DNA of 28,698 nucleotides. It comes from Zelonia costaricensis. Taxonomy: Eukaryota > Euglenozoa > Kinetoplastea > Trypanosomatida > Trypanosomatidae. The notes beneath the pieces were generated by a model. It did no database searches. It was not told the DNA's origin and was given only the letters and a program-made list of their open reading frames with translations. A program made the position numbers and the translations under genes. The stretch is taken from positions 1 through 28,698 of the forward strand of contig JASAOO010003206.1 of NCBI GenBank assembly GCA_030849075.1, in the 5' to 3' direction. This document shows, piece by piece, positions 1 through 10,708 of the stretch (position 1 is the first letter of the stretch; each line of letters starts with the position of its first letter).

Positions 1-810
1 CCCCCTCCGGGCCCCTCTCGTGTTTACCGCGCTTCACCGAGCTTGTGTGCGTGTGTGTTCAACGGCGTGGAATACCCCTCTGCCGTCACCTTGTGCGCAG
101 CCGCGGCAGCACCCCGGCTGCCCGGCTCTCATCACGCTCAGTTTTTTTTTCTTTTCCTGCCGCGCTGGTGTATCCGCGCTCTCCCCTCCCCCCTTACCCA
201 CCCTCCACTCTCTGTATGTGTCTTTAGCCACCCGCGCGCCGCGGCCTCGCCGTCTCTTGCCGGCTTTTGTTTCTTTTAAAAAAAGTCAGCGAGTCTCGAC
301 TCCCGTGCCCTCCTTTCCGCTCTTCCTTCCTAGGTGCTCCTTCTCCCTCTCCCCCCACTGTATGTCTCTGTCGAGGCAACGCCTCTTAGACCCCTCCCCC
401 CACCCCTCAACCCCCCCCCCTTTCACCTTTTTCCTTGTCCACCTCGCCCCCATTCGTCGCCGCGAAAACGAATGCAGCGAAACGCGTTTTTCCTTGGTGT
501 TTTCTTGCGCCACCCTGGTGTGCGTCCGTTCTCTTCCCTTTTTTTTCTGTGCGTCAAGCGTGAAGAAGGAAACAAAAGAAGAGAAAGGCGCGGATGCTGC
601 TGCTGACGTCAGTGCCACCGCCCGCCCTCCCCACTTCCTCATGCCTCCTTGCCTCCCACTCCTCCCGCCGTTGCTGCCCATGCGCAGCGCGGCTGCGTCG
701 CGTGATCAGGGCTGCCTTTTGTTTTTTTCTCGTTTGTCTCGGTCAGGTTGTTGCCCGCTGCCGGGTGATGCACTTTCTCGCTCCGCCGCTCACACATACG
801 CATCACACAA

Positions 811-833
811 ACACACACACACACACACACACA
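811..833. repeat. CA dinucleotide microsatellite
   Basis: An uninterrupted AC run of about 11 units, flanked by imperfect CA-rich sequence (roughly 790-838). Such tracts are common in Leishmania intergenic DNA and tend to vary in length between strains. Confidence 0.9.
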
Positions 834-2315
834 AACACGCTCTCACAGGTTGATGGTCGCCCTGCCACGTTGGCTTTGCTGCGGCACGCAAAGGGTTGCT
901 GGCCATCCTGTCCCTCCCCATCTTCCTTCCCCCACCTCCTCCCAGCGTTCTGCTCCCTTCCTTCTTTTGTCTTTCATCATTCTGCCGCTTCCCACAGTTC
1001 GTTGTAGTCCGTGTTCTCGCGCCTGCTATGCTTTCTTTTCATGTACGTGCGTGTGTTGAACGCCGGCCCCGCCCCCCCCCCTCCCCTCCCGTCTCTCTCC
1101 TCCCTCGTCTCCCGCTCCTCGCTGCAAATCACACGTTGCCACTCCCACCCGTCCCGTTCTCCTCCTACTGCCCGGCCACGCGGGCACGTAGTGGCACCCA
1201 CCTCGTTGCCCTCTTGTCAAGTACTTTGGCGTCACACATGTTTTCCTTTCTGTTGGTTTGCTTCGCACCGGAGAGTGCCGCGAAGTAAACCTCGATAGAG
1301 GGGAGGGCGCCGGCGCTGCGTTGCATGGTAGCTCCCGTCCCCCCATCCGCCTCCCCACCCCCCCTCCCCCGATTCTTGATCTCGCTTTCTCCCTCTATCT
1401 GTCTGGCAAGCCCGTGCACCTCCTGTCGTTGAGGATGCGTAGTGTACCAGGCGGTCGGGGAGGGGGGGCGGCGGGGGACGACCCGCAAAGCTCGCGCCGG
1501 AGGCCTCCAGCGAGACAGAGAGACCCAAACACACAGACAGAGGGAAACTGCACACGCCACCGCTCGCATCGGTGTCAAGCCGCGACGTGCACTCTGGCGC
1601 GGTTACGAAGAAGCAAAGAAAAAATTAAAAAAGAGAGTTATGTGTATTTGCTTCCCCCCTTTTTTTGCGCTCCGACCATCACGTGTTTCGTGACCCTCGC
1701 AAGAAGAAAACGAAATTGAACAATCCCAGTGCTCAGCCGTTGTCATCCTCATCACCGTCGACGCTCTCAAGTAGTGCACTCGCTGCAGATGTGGCTGGCA
1801 TGGTGTCGTAGGGGGTGTTGCACCACTGCGCAGCACAACGCTCGAGAGGGAATCAGCTCTGTTCATTGCCCTCGCCAGGCGAGCGACTGCACTCTCTGGA
1901 GGAGACGAGAATAGGCGTGATTTTTTTTGTGTGTGTGCACTTGCAAGTGCCTTGTAAGTTGCGGTCAAGATGCTGTCCTTTCCACGCCCAACACTGCCCA
2001 CCCACTCTCCCCGCTGCCGTGTTACCCTCTTTCTCGCCCCTTGCCCCTCTTGTCATGCTGCTTTCACGATCCCAAAGTCGGGCGCCGCACACGCCGACAT
2101 CCCCGCCCCCCAAAAAAAAATAAACACACCCCGACACACGGCACAGCACCCACTGCCTCACATCTCTCTCGAATCCCACGCACGCAGCGGCACAGCCGCT
2201 TGTGATAACAGAAGACCACCAAAAAAAAAGAAAATCACCCGGCCCGTGGCGTGGGCGCAGCTCCGTAGCCGCTTCGCGCATCAGCAGAGTTTCGCCTTTT
2301 CACACATCGGCACCA

Positions 2316-2337
2316 TTCCTTTTTCTTTTTCTGCTAG
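2316..2337 (+). promoter_or_regulatory. Predicted spliced-leader acceptor for the 2375 gene
   Basis: A T-rich pyrimidine tract (2316-2332) is followed by the first AG at 2336-2337. The predicted 5' UTR is about 37 nt before the ATG at 2375. This is the classic trypanosomatid trans-splice layout, and it argues that the in-frame ATG at 1970 lies outside the mature mRNA. Confidence 0.65.
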
Positions 2338-2374
2338 TCTTCCCTTCGGCAGTCACGCGTCTGTTAGACAGACC

Positions 2375-4348
2375 ATGCCGTTCGACACCGTGGGTGGGCT
2401 GCCGCCCATGCCATCTCAGCGGCTCGGTACCACGCTCTATCAGCCTCGGCAAATGCGCACCTTTCCCCACACCCGACCACCGCGCACGCGCTGTGTGCAT
2501 GGCCCCGTGCCAACCCTCCCCGGCACGCCCGCAGCAGTGCCGTATCAGCAAGACGGCGGCGACGCGTGGTTGATGCAGGCCGAGGTTGACGCGGCCCAGC
2601 CGAAGACGGAGGTGGTGGCTCTCCCGCCGCTACCGTCCGCCCGCGCGGTCGCCGATGGCGCCGTCGTGTGGGAGGAGAACCCCAGCCACTCGCAGCAGCC
2701 CGACGCCTTCGCGGACGCCAACCTGTGGCGCTACCGCACCACCGCGGCCGAGTTGGAGGCCGAACAGCGACTCGGCATCTACGGCGCGGCGCAGTTCCGC
2801 CCCGCGCTGATGCGGGACGACGCGAGCGCCGCCGCGGACGCCGTCACGGCGCGCAAGCCGCTGCTGCAGCCGTACCTGTACGCGCAAGAAATCGCGCGCA
2901 GCGCCGCCGTCGAGACGTGGCAAGTGCGCCGCAGCCGCTACCTGCAGTGGCTCCGTAAAGATGCCGTGAAGTCGCTGGAGTCGGGCCACGTCGTGGGCGG
3001 CGGCCGCGCACAGTCGGTGTACCTCGGCACAACCATGGCCACGCTGGCCGGGATGTCCAGTGGCGAGGACCTCGCGTCGCCTGAGGGCCCAACGCGCGGC
3101 GTCGAGGAGCGGCGGCAGCCGGCGAGCGACTCCTTCAACCACTCTCCGCTGCCCACAACAGTGAACAAAAAGGCGTCGCAGCTCGCTGTCACATCGAGCG
3201 ACTCGAACAGCGTCTTCACGTGGGCGGCGGGCACCTCGGCGCACGCCACCGCCAACGCCATGACGCCCGCGATGGAAGGTTCGCCCTTGCTCGGCGGCGT
3301 CAACGCGAGCACGGCAGCGGTGCGGCGGCTCTTCATGGCCGCCCGTGCCGCCGCTGCCGCGGCAACGGCGAACAGTGCCGCCCCAACAGCGCACACCTCG
3401 CCTGCGGCGGGCAGGTCACTCTCTCTGTCGTCCTCCATCGGCGACGCGATCTCGCCGCTGAAGCCGCCGGGCACGCACGCCTCTGTTCCCGCAACGGTGC
3501 GTCCAGCCGGCGCTGTCGCCGATGGGGCCGCTGGGCTTGCTCCCGCAGTGGTGGCGGTGGCTGGCGTGGGCGGCGGCTCCAGGGAAGCCGAGTCGCACGA
3601 CGTCGCGGCGCTGCAGATGTGCGGCGATGGCAGTCTCCCCGCCCGCAGCGCAGCACGTGAGTTTGCCGAGGAACTCGTCGCTGACGATGGGGCCACGCTC
3701 GCCCTCTTCGGGCTGGTCGACAGCGACAGTGACGCGCCGGACTACGCGAGCAGCGGCAAGTCCACCGTGTCGCCGCCGTCCGAGTACGACCTCGCCGGCA
3801 TCCTGCGCGACCGCATGCACCGCACCGTGGCGCTCTTCACCCCATCCTCGCAGGGCACCCTTGAGGAACCGCCCGTGAAGCAGACAACACATCCGGTGCT
3901 GGGCCTAGCGCGGCTCGCACCCGGCTCGGCCACGCAGAGCGTGCTGCCAAAGGGGCCGCAAACCTCGACGGAGGCGCACATATCAGGCCTCAGCCAGCAG
4001 AGTATGCCGGCGCTGTCGCAAACCCAGACGCAGCACTTCCCGTACGCCTCTATCGCCAGCGGCATTGGTCACCAGGCGGTCGACGGCGTTCGCAGTGGCC
4101 TGCTGCGTCAGATGCAGCGACTCCTCTACGAAGAGGCATACAGCCGCGGCGTGCTGTGCCAGCTCGCCTGGCAGTCCTCGCCGACGCGGTGGTACTCGGC
4201 GCAGCTGCCGACCGGCCAGGAGGGCATGCAGTACCGCCTGATCAACACGCCGGCCCTCCAGTCGGACGCAGCGGTGCGGCAGCGGTTGCAGCAGGCCATG
4301 CTGCACGCCGCCACCACCATCGCCCTCCCACGCGCAACCCACATGACC

Positions 4349-4379
<31 letters not shown>

Positions 4380-6070
4380 CAGTCGCCAGGGATGCGTTGC
4401 GGGGTGGGCCGCACCACCGCACGCGCACGGCCTCCTTCGCGACGCCCTCCTCGACAACAGCACGCTGCCCGAGCCTGCCGCTGGTCGACCTGAGTACGGT
4501 GGACGAAACGCGGCTGACGATGGAGTGCGCGGCGAGCGAGAAGGAGGTGCTCTTTGAGCGGTGGATGGAACTGCACGTCAACATCGCAGCCCGGCTGGAC
4601 CTTCTGCGCCAGGAGGAGACGCGCCGCCGCACGCTGCTCGGCGAGTTCGTTTCGTGCCGCCACCCGCTGCCGTGTCCGTGCCTCGACTGCGACATCGAGG
4701 TGCTTCGCATGTCTGCCGTCCCGCTCGAGCCCACCGTGAAGCCGCTGTGCCTGTACACCTCTATCGTGCTGGGCCGCCACCGCGACATCCTGCAGCGGGA
4801 ACTGCTTGGGCAGTACCAAGCGAAGCTCGACCTGCTCCACGGCCTCTTCCGGGTAGGCTTCCGCGCCCTGTATAGCTACGCCAAGCTCGTCGCCGAGGAG
4901 ACACGGCGCTTCAAGCAGCTCCTCCACTACCACGAGTTCTGCCTCGTCATCGCGGCGCGTGACTTCGTGGTGGAGCCGATGTCACAGAGCGGCAACACGC
5001 AGCCGCCAGAGGCCCCGGACACTCGCCAGCCGTCACCGACCGGCCCGGGCGAGCCGGTCGTGCCGGAGCTGCACACCCTGCCAGATATCTCGCTCGGCGC
5101 GCCGCTCACGCCGCGCATGCGTGCCAGCATCGTGCAGCCGCGGGACGAGAGAATGTGGCGACTGCGGCAGCGCCGCCTGCGCTACTACGCCGCCTGGGAC
5201 TCGCCCTTCTTCTCGTACCTCGTCTACACGGAGATGGTCACGACGGCGTCCGCGGAGGCGGCGGCGCGCGCTGCGCTGCAGACCGCCGAGGAGGCCGAGC
5301 GCGAAAAGCTCAAGACGCACATGGCGTCCGAGGCGGCGTTTGCGAAGGTGCGCGAGGCGGAGCAGCGAGCACGGGCGTCGATTGTCGCCGACTGCGCCGA
5401 GGCGCATGCCGCGGTGCTCACGGGTCCGCTGGCCGGCCTGCACGCCGCGCTGGTGGAGGAGCGGCGCGCGGAGCGGGCGGCCACGTACGCGCGTGCGTGC
5501 GAGGATGCCCGGCTGCGGTTTGTTGCGGCGGCGGTGGCGGAGAAGGCGGTGATGGAGGCGGAGCAGCTCGGGTGGTACCGGCCGTACGTCCGTGAGCTGC
5601 GGCAGCGCTTCCTGTCGCAGGTAGTCGCGAGCCGCTCCGAGGAGGAGTCGAAGGCGGCCTCGCAGGAGTGGCTGTGGCGGCAGCAGCACGTATCGCTGTT
5701 CGGCAGTGAACAGCGGCTGCGCGACCGCATGGCCCTCGCCGAGCAGGCGGACGCCTTCGCCGCACTTGCGGCCGCAGCGGAGGCCTCGAGGCGACGGGCC
5801 GTTAAGCATGCCGCACGCCGCGAGCAGCGCGAGACGGCACGGCGGCAGGAGGAGGCGCAGCGAGTCACGCTGGAGGCACGGCTGGCGCAGGAGCGCGAGG
5901 TGGCTGCGCTAGAAGCCCAAGTGCGACGGGCTGAGCGCATTGCCGACCCGTCCAAGCGACCCAGCGCGTGCATGGACAGCGACGCACCGAACACGTTCGA
6001 CAAGCTGGCCATTGTGATGGTGGAGGACTTCGAGGCGTTCCTGCCAAGCCTGACGCAGGATGGGGCGTGA
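2375..6070 (+). CDS. Large conserved-type hypothetical protein, poly-Q and Ala/Glu/Arg coiled coil
   Basis: This encodes 1231 residues that I do not assign to a named family. The frame is open back to 1970, but the ATG at 2375 was chosen because the preceding 135 codons have intergenic composition and a good splice acceptor sits at 2336-2337. Residues about 1-650 are Ala/Ser/Pro-rich and probably largely disordered. Nine CAG codons give a Gln run at 659-667. A Cys/His cluster follows (C761, H763, C767, C769, C772) and then a more hydrophobic, helix-like segment to about 860. From about 945 to 1200 the protein is rich in Ala, Glu, Arg and Gln with a charged heptad-like pattern, suggesting a long coiled coil. 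There is no signal peptide or membrane segment. A structural or cytoskeletal role is possible but is only inference. Confidence 0.85.
4349..4375 (+). repeat. CAG triplet run encoding nine Gln
   Basis: Nine perfect CAG codons lie inside the 2375-6070 gene (residues 659-667). Perfect triplets are prone to length change between isolates. Confidence 0.9.
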
Positions 6071-6783
6071 AAGCCGGGTCGCTTGCTTTTTTTTTGTCAA
6101 GCCACGGTAGGCACCCACACGGAGAGGGAAGGGGATCTGGGCCTGTGCGCTTGCAGCATGGCAGACCGCCTTGTCCCGGCAGCACGCCATCAGCGGTCTG
6201 CGTGTGTGTATGCGTGTGTGGCGGTGAGCACTCCTGCATTTGGTTTGAGGGCGAGATTCTCGCCGTTTTGGATGTGCACCTCTCCGCTCACCTCATGTAT
6301 CCAGTGCCGAGGGAAGGGGCACGGGAGGGGGGGGGGAGAAGAGTCGAGGCGGCGTTCACTTTCACGTTTTTTTCTCTGTCGCACAGTGTCTCATGTGCGT
6401 GCAGCTACTACCACTACCACCCGCCCATCCACGCTTTTTTTTCTTGCTGGTCCAGCACCCGGTCGTCTGTGCGCCGTTGCACGGCTACAGCACGGCTCGT
6501 TGCAGGCCTTCCGCGAGCATGAAGGGGACACAACTTCGCTGAGGCCACTGCAAAAACCCACTCCAGGGTTCGACTCTCTCGCTCTCTCGCAGCGAGCCCT
6601 TTTCTCCTTTTCTTCTCTTCACCACCTCGTTCATGTAAAATTAGAATGCCCGGAACTCTTTGTTCTGCCGCCGTCTGTGGAACTCCCCCCTCCCTTTCTT
6701 TGCGAGTCTACAGAGATCTTCGCCGTCAATGCCGCCTCCTACAGGTGTCGACGCCCCTTCGTGCTTTGGGGCTGCATTCGCAG

Positions 6784-6787
<4 letters not shown>

Positions 6788-6817
<30 letters not shown>
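6788..6817. repeat. TG dinucleotide microsatellite, 15 units
   Basis: A perfect (TG)15 run in non-coding DNA between the first gene and the J-domain gene. Confidence 0.95.
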
Positions 6818-6818
<1 letters not shown>

Positions 6819-7162
6819 ACGCCCTTGAGTGCGGGTGTCAAGCTCTCTCTCTCTCGCTTGCACGCGCGATGTCGATGTGGTTCACGTTGAAGTCGCACGC
6901 ACTGCGTGGCTCGTCACCAAGTGTCAAACCTGTCCAGCTTGCCTCCCCCGACCGACGGCGCTCCCCTTTGAATACTGTGGAGCATTTACGGCAGCGATCT
7001 CGCTTCCGCGCACCACGCTCTCTGGAGCGCCGCCTGACTGCCTCGTAAGGGTAACGACTTCTGCAAGTGCACTATCACTCCTCCCCCCCCCCCCCATCGT
7101 AGCGACAACGAGACTATCGTGTTGACTTGCTGCAGATGACCGATATCTTGAGTTTTCCTCAA

Positions 7163-7192
7163 CTTCGCCTCTCTCATGCCGTCTCTTCTCAG
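7163..7192 (+). promoter_or_regulatory. Candidate spliced-leader acceptor for the J-domain gene
   Basis: A mixed C/T tract ends in CTTCTCAG with AG at 7191-7192, about 330 nt before the ATG at 7523. A second candidate is the AG at 7306-7307 after poly-C tracts. The AG nearest the ATG (7514-7515) would leave almost no 5' UTR. Which one is used cannot be decided by eye. Confidence 0.4.
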
Positions 7193-7522
7193 GCCTTTCG
7201 CCGGACTTCGACCTGCTCCTGTCCTCCCTCACGCACACACATCACACTCTTGAGCTGACTTACCCCCCCCCTTCTCGTTGCACTCCCCCCCCCCACCTCA
7301 CCTCGAGCAAGCCCACGGGCACTCAAAACGCATAGCGGAGGCCCCCTTCGGTACCTCCAAAGAGCGCTGTAGTCGATCTGCTCCTGGCACCCTCTGCATG
7401 CGAGTGGCACTGGCCGGAAGGGCGGCATCGTCACGGCGTTCATTCGCCCAATTTCTGCGGCTCCCTCACGAGCTCCTCAGCCCCCCCCCCCCCTCCCGGC
7501 CCTTATACGGTGAAGAGACACC

Positions 7523-8797
7523 ATGCAGCCATCCTCGCCGGAGATGCCGCCGCACTACGCGTGCCTCGGGGTGGCGCCGTCCATCAGCGCTGCCGACCTT
7601 GCGCGGCACTATAAGAAGCTGTCCTTGGAGCTGCACCCCGATCGGGCGGCCTACCGCAATCATGCCACCAACGAGGTGCACGTTCAGGCACGCTACCAGC
7701 GCATCACCGAGGCCTACGCCGTCTTGTCGGACCCGGAGAAACGCAGTGCCTACGACACACGGCACGGGGTCAACTTCCAGTCCCGCGTGGTACGCCTGCA
7801 GGCTGCGATTGGGCAGCACAACACCTCTGCTCTGCAGCGCACCACGACGTCCGCGTCACCAGTGGTGCTGCAGGGTGACACCACGAATGCCAGGAGTGAC
7901 CACGCTAAACCGAATGAAGACGACGGCGACGATGATGACGACGAGTACGATCCCAACGAAGTCGCCGTAACCTCGCGCGGAGCTACGGCGCAGCCTTCTA
8001 CTCACCCTCCACGTGCCGCATCGGCGCGAAGAAAGGCCGCCGGCGTGCACGACAGCGACGAGTCCGACGGCGATGACGTGACGCAGCTGTTCAGCTTGCA
8101 GCCTCGCCACGGCGATGCAGCCGGGGCGACGCACGCGGTCGACGGCGTGCCAGTGACGCAGCTCCGCGGACTCACGCTGCGCCGTCCACGCACGTTTGCG
8201 GCGGCCGCCGCGGCAGTGACGCCGTACTTCACCCGCACGTGGGGTCTTCTGTTCGAACAGAACGTACTGGTGGGGCTGGACGACGAGTACCCCGAAACAC
8301 TGCACGACATCGCGGGGCTCGCGGGTGCGCCCTTTCCGTCGGTTGTCCAGCAGGTGAACGACACGATGGTGCTCCCCCGTGCGGACGTCGGGCGGCTCGT
8401 CTGGCAGGCATCCGGCGTGCCGTCAGGAGGAGAACCAAACGAACTCGCTGCGCCATCTTCTGAAGCACCGGATATGGAGGAGCTGCACCTGACGCTGGCG
8501 TACACGACATGTTGCTTCGACCTCGTTGGCGATAATCACCTGCTGCGTGACGCAACAACGCTGGAGCGCCTCGTGCCGGCGTGGTGCATGGCACCGCAGC
8601 TTTGGCCGCTCGCGTCTGACGCCGTCGTGCTATCCGTGAATGGAGCCGCAGTGCGGAGCGGAGTCGAGCTGCGTGCGGCCCTGCGAGGTGCTGCCGAGGC
8701 GAGCGCGGACTCGCCGGAAGCCAACGCGCAGACGCTGAAGCGGCCTCGCACTTCCTCTGCCATCGCAGTGGAGCTTTGCCAGCTGCCGTTTATGTGA
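7523..8797 (+). CDS. J-domain (DnaJ-like) co-chaperone with PDZ-like segments
   Basis: This encodes 424 residues. An N-terminal J domain covers residues about 10-80: it opens with HYACLGVAP, carries the HPD triad at 38-40 that stimulates Hsp70 ATPase, and ends with the usual helix EAYAVLSDPEKRSAYD. The loop after HPD is a few residues longer than in classical DnaJ. There is no Gly/Phe region and no CxxCxGxG zinc repeat, so it is a type III J protein. The middle is disordered, with an acidic stretch near 132-145. Two later segments (about 239-300 and 345-424) have PDZ-like spacing, for example VVLSVNGAAV followed by an ELRAAL helix. No signal peptide or membrane segment is visible, so a cytosolic or nuclear location is likely. 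The J domain is certain; the PDZ-like reading is tentative and the client is unknown. Confidence 0.9.
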   Translation: MQPSSPEMPPHYACLGVAPSISAADLARHYKKLSLELHPDRAAYRNHATNEVHVQARYQRITEAYAVLSDPEKRSAYDTRHGVNFQSRVVRLQAAIGQHNTSALQRTTTSASPVVLQGDTTNARSDHAKPNEDDGDDDDDEYDPNEVAVTSRGATAQPSTHPPRAASARRKAAGVHDSDESDGDDVTQLFSLQPRHGDAAGATHAVDGVPVTQLRGLTLRRPRTFAAAAAAVTPYFTRTWGLLFEQNVLVGLDDEYPETLHDIAGLAGAPFPSVVQQVNDTMVLPRADVGRLVWQASGVPSGGEPNELAAPSSEAPDMEELHLTLAYTTCCFDLVGDNHLLRDATTLERLVPAWCMAPQLWPLASDAVVLSVNGAAVRSGVELRAALRGAAEASADSPEANAQTLKRPRTSSAIAVELCQLPFM

Positions 8798-9349
8798 AGC
8801 GCGACGCGGGTTGCGTGCTCAGCTGCGCGAGGGTTTGGGGGGGGGGGGCATGTGGTTGCCAACAGTTCCCGAACGAAGAAGCCTAACGAAGTCAGTAGGA
8901 AAAGTATATGTGTGCAGGGCAGGTGACTTGAAGCTGCATGCCTGTCTGGCTTTTCTGTTCCGGTCAAGCCGGTGCCGACGCCAATGCCCGGGCGGTGCTG
9001 CGTCGCGGGGTCTTGCTTTCATTCATGAGTGCTCAAGACGCTGTACCACGTGGCTTCTGGTTAACCATGACCACCTACCTCCTGCTCCTCTCGCGCTCCC
9101 TATCGCCCACCCACTTCCACCCGCACCACCGCACATCGCACATGGGGTTTCGGCCTGCAGCTTCCGCCATCTGCCGTCACCCAAACTCCGTCTCCTCGCC
9201 CTCTCCCTGTAAAAGCCGTTCCAGTCTTTTTTTTTTCTGCCCTTTTCTCCGTAACAGGTTCGCATCAAGTCGCCTACCTTCTCTTCTCACCGCCCTTCCT
9301 CTCCTCTCCGTCCCGTCCCTTCCACACAAACACACAAACACGCGCAGTC
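8798..9349. other. Intergenic region between J-domain gene and phenylalanine hydroxylase
   Basis: About 550 nt. It starts with the 3' UTR of the J-domain gene, which includes a run of 12 G at 8837-8848. It then becomes C/T-rich and ends with the splice acceptor and 5' UTR of the downstream gene. I see no other gene. Confidence 0.7.
9225..9257 (+). promoter_or_regulatory. Predicted spliced-leader acceptor for phenylalanine hydroxylase
   Basis: A strong T-rich tract (about 9225-9250) is followed by the first AG at 9256-9257, giving a 5' UTR of about 92 nt before the ATG at 9350. This is the cleanest predicted trans-splice site in the window. Confidence 0.7.
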
Positions 9350-10708
9350 ATGTTGCGACGCTCCTCACTCTTTCGCACGGCCAGTACGATGGGTGCCGCG
9401 ACGCTTGAGGCGCAGTACTCCTCGACCAGCAGCAACATCAAGGGCGCCGAGAGGAAGACGCGCCGTCGCACCTCGCTGCAGGTGTCCCTCTCCGCCGACA
9501 GGGCGGGTGAGCTGTGCCGCCTTCTGTCTGTGTTCGCGAAGGAGAATGTGAACATCAGCCAGGTCGCTAACCGCCCGCGGCCGTACGAGAACCAGGCCCC
9601 ACTGCGCACCATCTTCCTCGACGTCGACGCCCACGTGGAGGACGCGGGGATGAAGAAGGTTATGGCGGAGCTCACGACCACCTTCCCGTCCGTGATGGTG
9701 GCCGGTTCCTGGGTGACTGCCTGGTACCCGTCGGAGCCGAAGGATCTAGACGACCTCGACCAGAGCACGCTTGCGGCTGGCGAGGAGCTGCAGGACGACC
9801 CTGAGAACCCACACCCGGGCTTCCACGATGAGGTGTACCGCGCCCGCCGCCGCGAGATCGTCGGCCTGGCGAAGCAATACAAGACGGGCGACCCGATCCC
9901 GATCGTGAACTACACGGAGGAGGAGAACCGGGTGTGGACGACTGTGTACGATCACCTGAGCCGCATCTACCCGACCCACGCCTGTGCGCAGTACAACTAC
10001 GTATTCCCGCTGCTCATGGAGAATGGTGTGATGGACCGTAACAAGATGCCGCAGCTGCGCGATGTCAGCGACTTCCTCAACGAGGCGACGGGCTTCACGG
10101 TGCGCCCGGTGGCGGGGCTGCTTAGCTCGCGCGACTTCTTCAACGCCCTGGCGTTCCGTGTATTCTTCAGCACGCAGTACATCCGCCACGCGGCGCAGCC
10201 CCTCTACACGCCGGAGCCGGACATGGTGCACGACATCGTCGGACACATCCCCCTCCTGTCCGACCCCGACTTCGCAAACTTCACGCAGACGATCGGCCTC
10301 GCCTCCCTCGGCGCCGACGACGAGCTGCTGGAGAAGCTGGCGAAGGTGTACTGGTACAGCGTCGAGTTTGGGCTGTGCAGCGAGGGCGGGCGTCCGAAGG
10401 CGTACGGCGCCGGCATCCTGTCCAGCTGCGCCGAGCTGGAGTACTCGCTCAGCGGCAAGCCCGAGTATCTCCCGTGGGACCCCGCCGTGGCGTCCGTGAC
10501 GCCGTTCCCCATCACGAAGCTGCAGCCCAAGTACTTCGTCGCCAACAGCTTCCCCGACGCACAGCGGAAGCTGGAGGAGTGGATCGCGTCGCAGGAGAAA
10601 CCAATCTACACGGTGTACAACTCGTACTCGCGCCGCGTGCAGTCGTACCCGAAGAACACGTGGCACATGCTCCAGGAGCAGATCAAGCGCACACAGTTCA
10701 CCTTCTAG
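9350..10708 (+). CDS. PAH: Phenylalanine-4-hydroxylase (biopterin-dependent aromatic amino acid hydroxylase)
   Basis: It converts L-phenylalanine to L-tyrosine using O2, non-haem iron and tetrahydrobiopterin. The 452-residue length matches animal PAH. Residues about 38-125 form an ACT-like regulatory domain, and the catalytic domain follows. The iron ligands are visible as H294 and H299 in PEPDMVHDIVGHIPLL and E339 in YWYSVEFGLCSEGG, the spacing of human H285, H290 and E330. THACAQYNYVFPLL and KAYGAGILSS are further family signatures. The C-terminal helix resembles a tetramerisation tail. The first 14 residues are Arg/Ser-rich without acidic residues, resembling a weak mitochondrial presequence, and a second in-frame Met at 14 offers a start without it. 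From memory, the L. major enzyme was reported as cytosolic, so the targeting value of this leader is uncertain. The family call is secure. Confidence 0.97.
   Translation: MLRRSSLFRTASTMGAATLEAQYSSTSSNIKGAERKTRRRTSLQVSLSADRAGELCRLLSVFAKENVNISQVANRPRPYENQAPLRTIFLDVDAHVEDAGMKKVMAELTTTFPSVMVAGSWVTAWYPSEPKDLDDLDQSTLAAGEELQDDPENPHPGFHDEVYRARRREIVGLAKQYKTGDPIPIVNYTEEENRVWTTVYDHLSRIYPTHACAQYNYVFPLLMENGVMDRNKMPQLRDVSDFLNEATGFTVRPVAGLLSSRDFFNALAFRVFFSTQYIRHAAQPLYTPEPDMVHDIVGHIPLLSDPDFANFTQTIGLASLGADDELLEKLAKVYWYSVEFGLCSEGGRPKAYGAGILSSCAELEYSLSGKPEYLPWDPAVASVTPFPITKLQPKYFVANSFPDAQRKLEEWIASQEKPIYTVYNSYSRRVQSYPKNTWHMLQEQIKRTQFTF

Larger units (their letters stand above)
1..2374. other. Non-coding interval upstream of the first gene
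   Basis: No convincing gene is visible here. The + strand is dominated by C and T runs broken by short purine stretches, and the long open frames translate to low-complexity Pro/Ser/Leu/Phe text with no domain. It holds a CA microsatellite near 811-833, many poly-C and poly-T tracts and several A-rich patches. It most likely contains the 3' UTR of a gene lying to the left of the window plus the intergenic spacer and 5' UTR of the gene at 2375. The poly-A site of the upstream gene cannot be placed by eye. Confidence 0.7.
6071..7522. other. Intergenic region with microsatellite and poly-C tracts
   Basis: About 1.45 kb without a convincing gene. The open frame at 6083-7048 is Cys/Val/Ser/Leu-rich and runs straight through the TG microsatellite, so it looks accidental. 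The interval should contain the 3' UTR of the 2375 gene, then the splice signals and 5' UTR of the J-domain gene. Long C runs occur near 7083-7095, 7263-7271, 7285-7294 and 7481-7494. Confidence 0.7.

Noticed and set aside
20..853. 277-residue open frame on the + strand
   Set aside because: It translates to Ser/Pro/Leu/Phe low complexity and His/Thr repeats from the CA microsatellite, with no domain. It is a by-product of C/T-rich spacer.
1970..2374. In-frame upstream extension of the first gene
   Set aside because: The composition is that of spacer DNA with A-rich runs, and a good polypyrimidine-AG acceptor lies between it and the ATG at 2375.
2630..3394. Long minus-strand frames opposite the genes
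   Set aside because: High GC coding DNA opens antisense frames; their products are Arg/Gly/Ala-rich shadows and the real coding signal is on the + strand.
6566..6576. tRNA B-box-like string (gggttcgactc)
   Set aside because: The flanking bases cannot form a T-arm stem and no A box or cloverleaf can be built upstream.
6083..7048. 321-residue open frame
   Set aside because: It passes through the TG microsatellite and CT tracts, has no recognisable domain, and has spacer composition.
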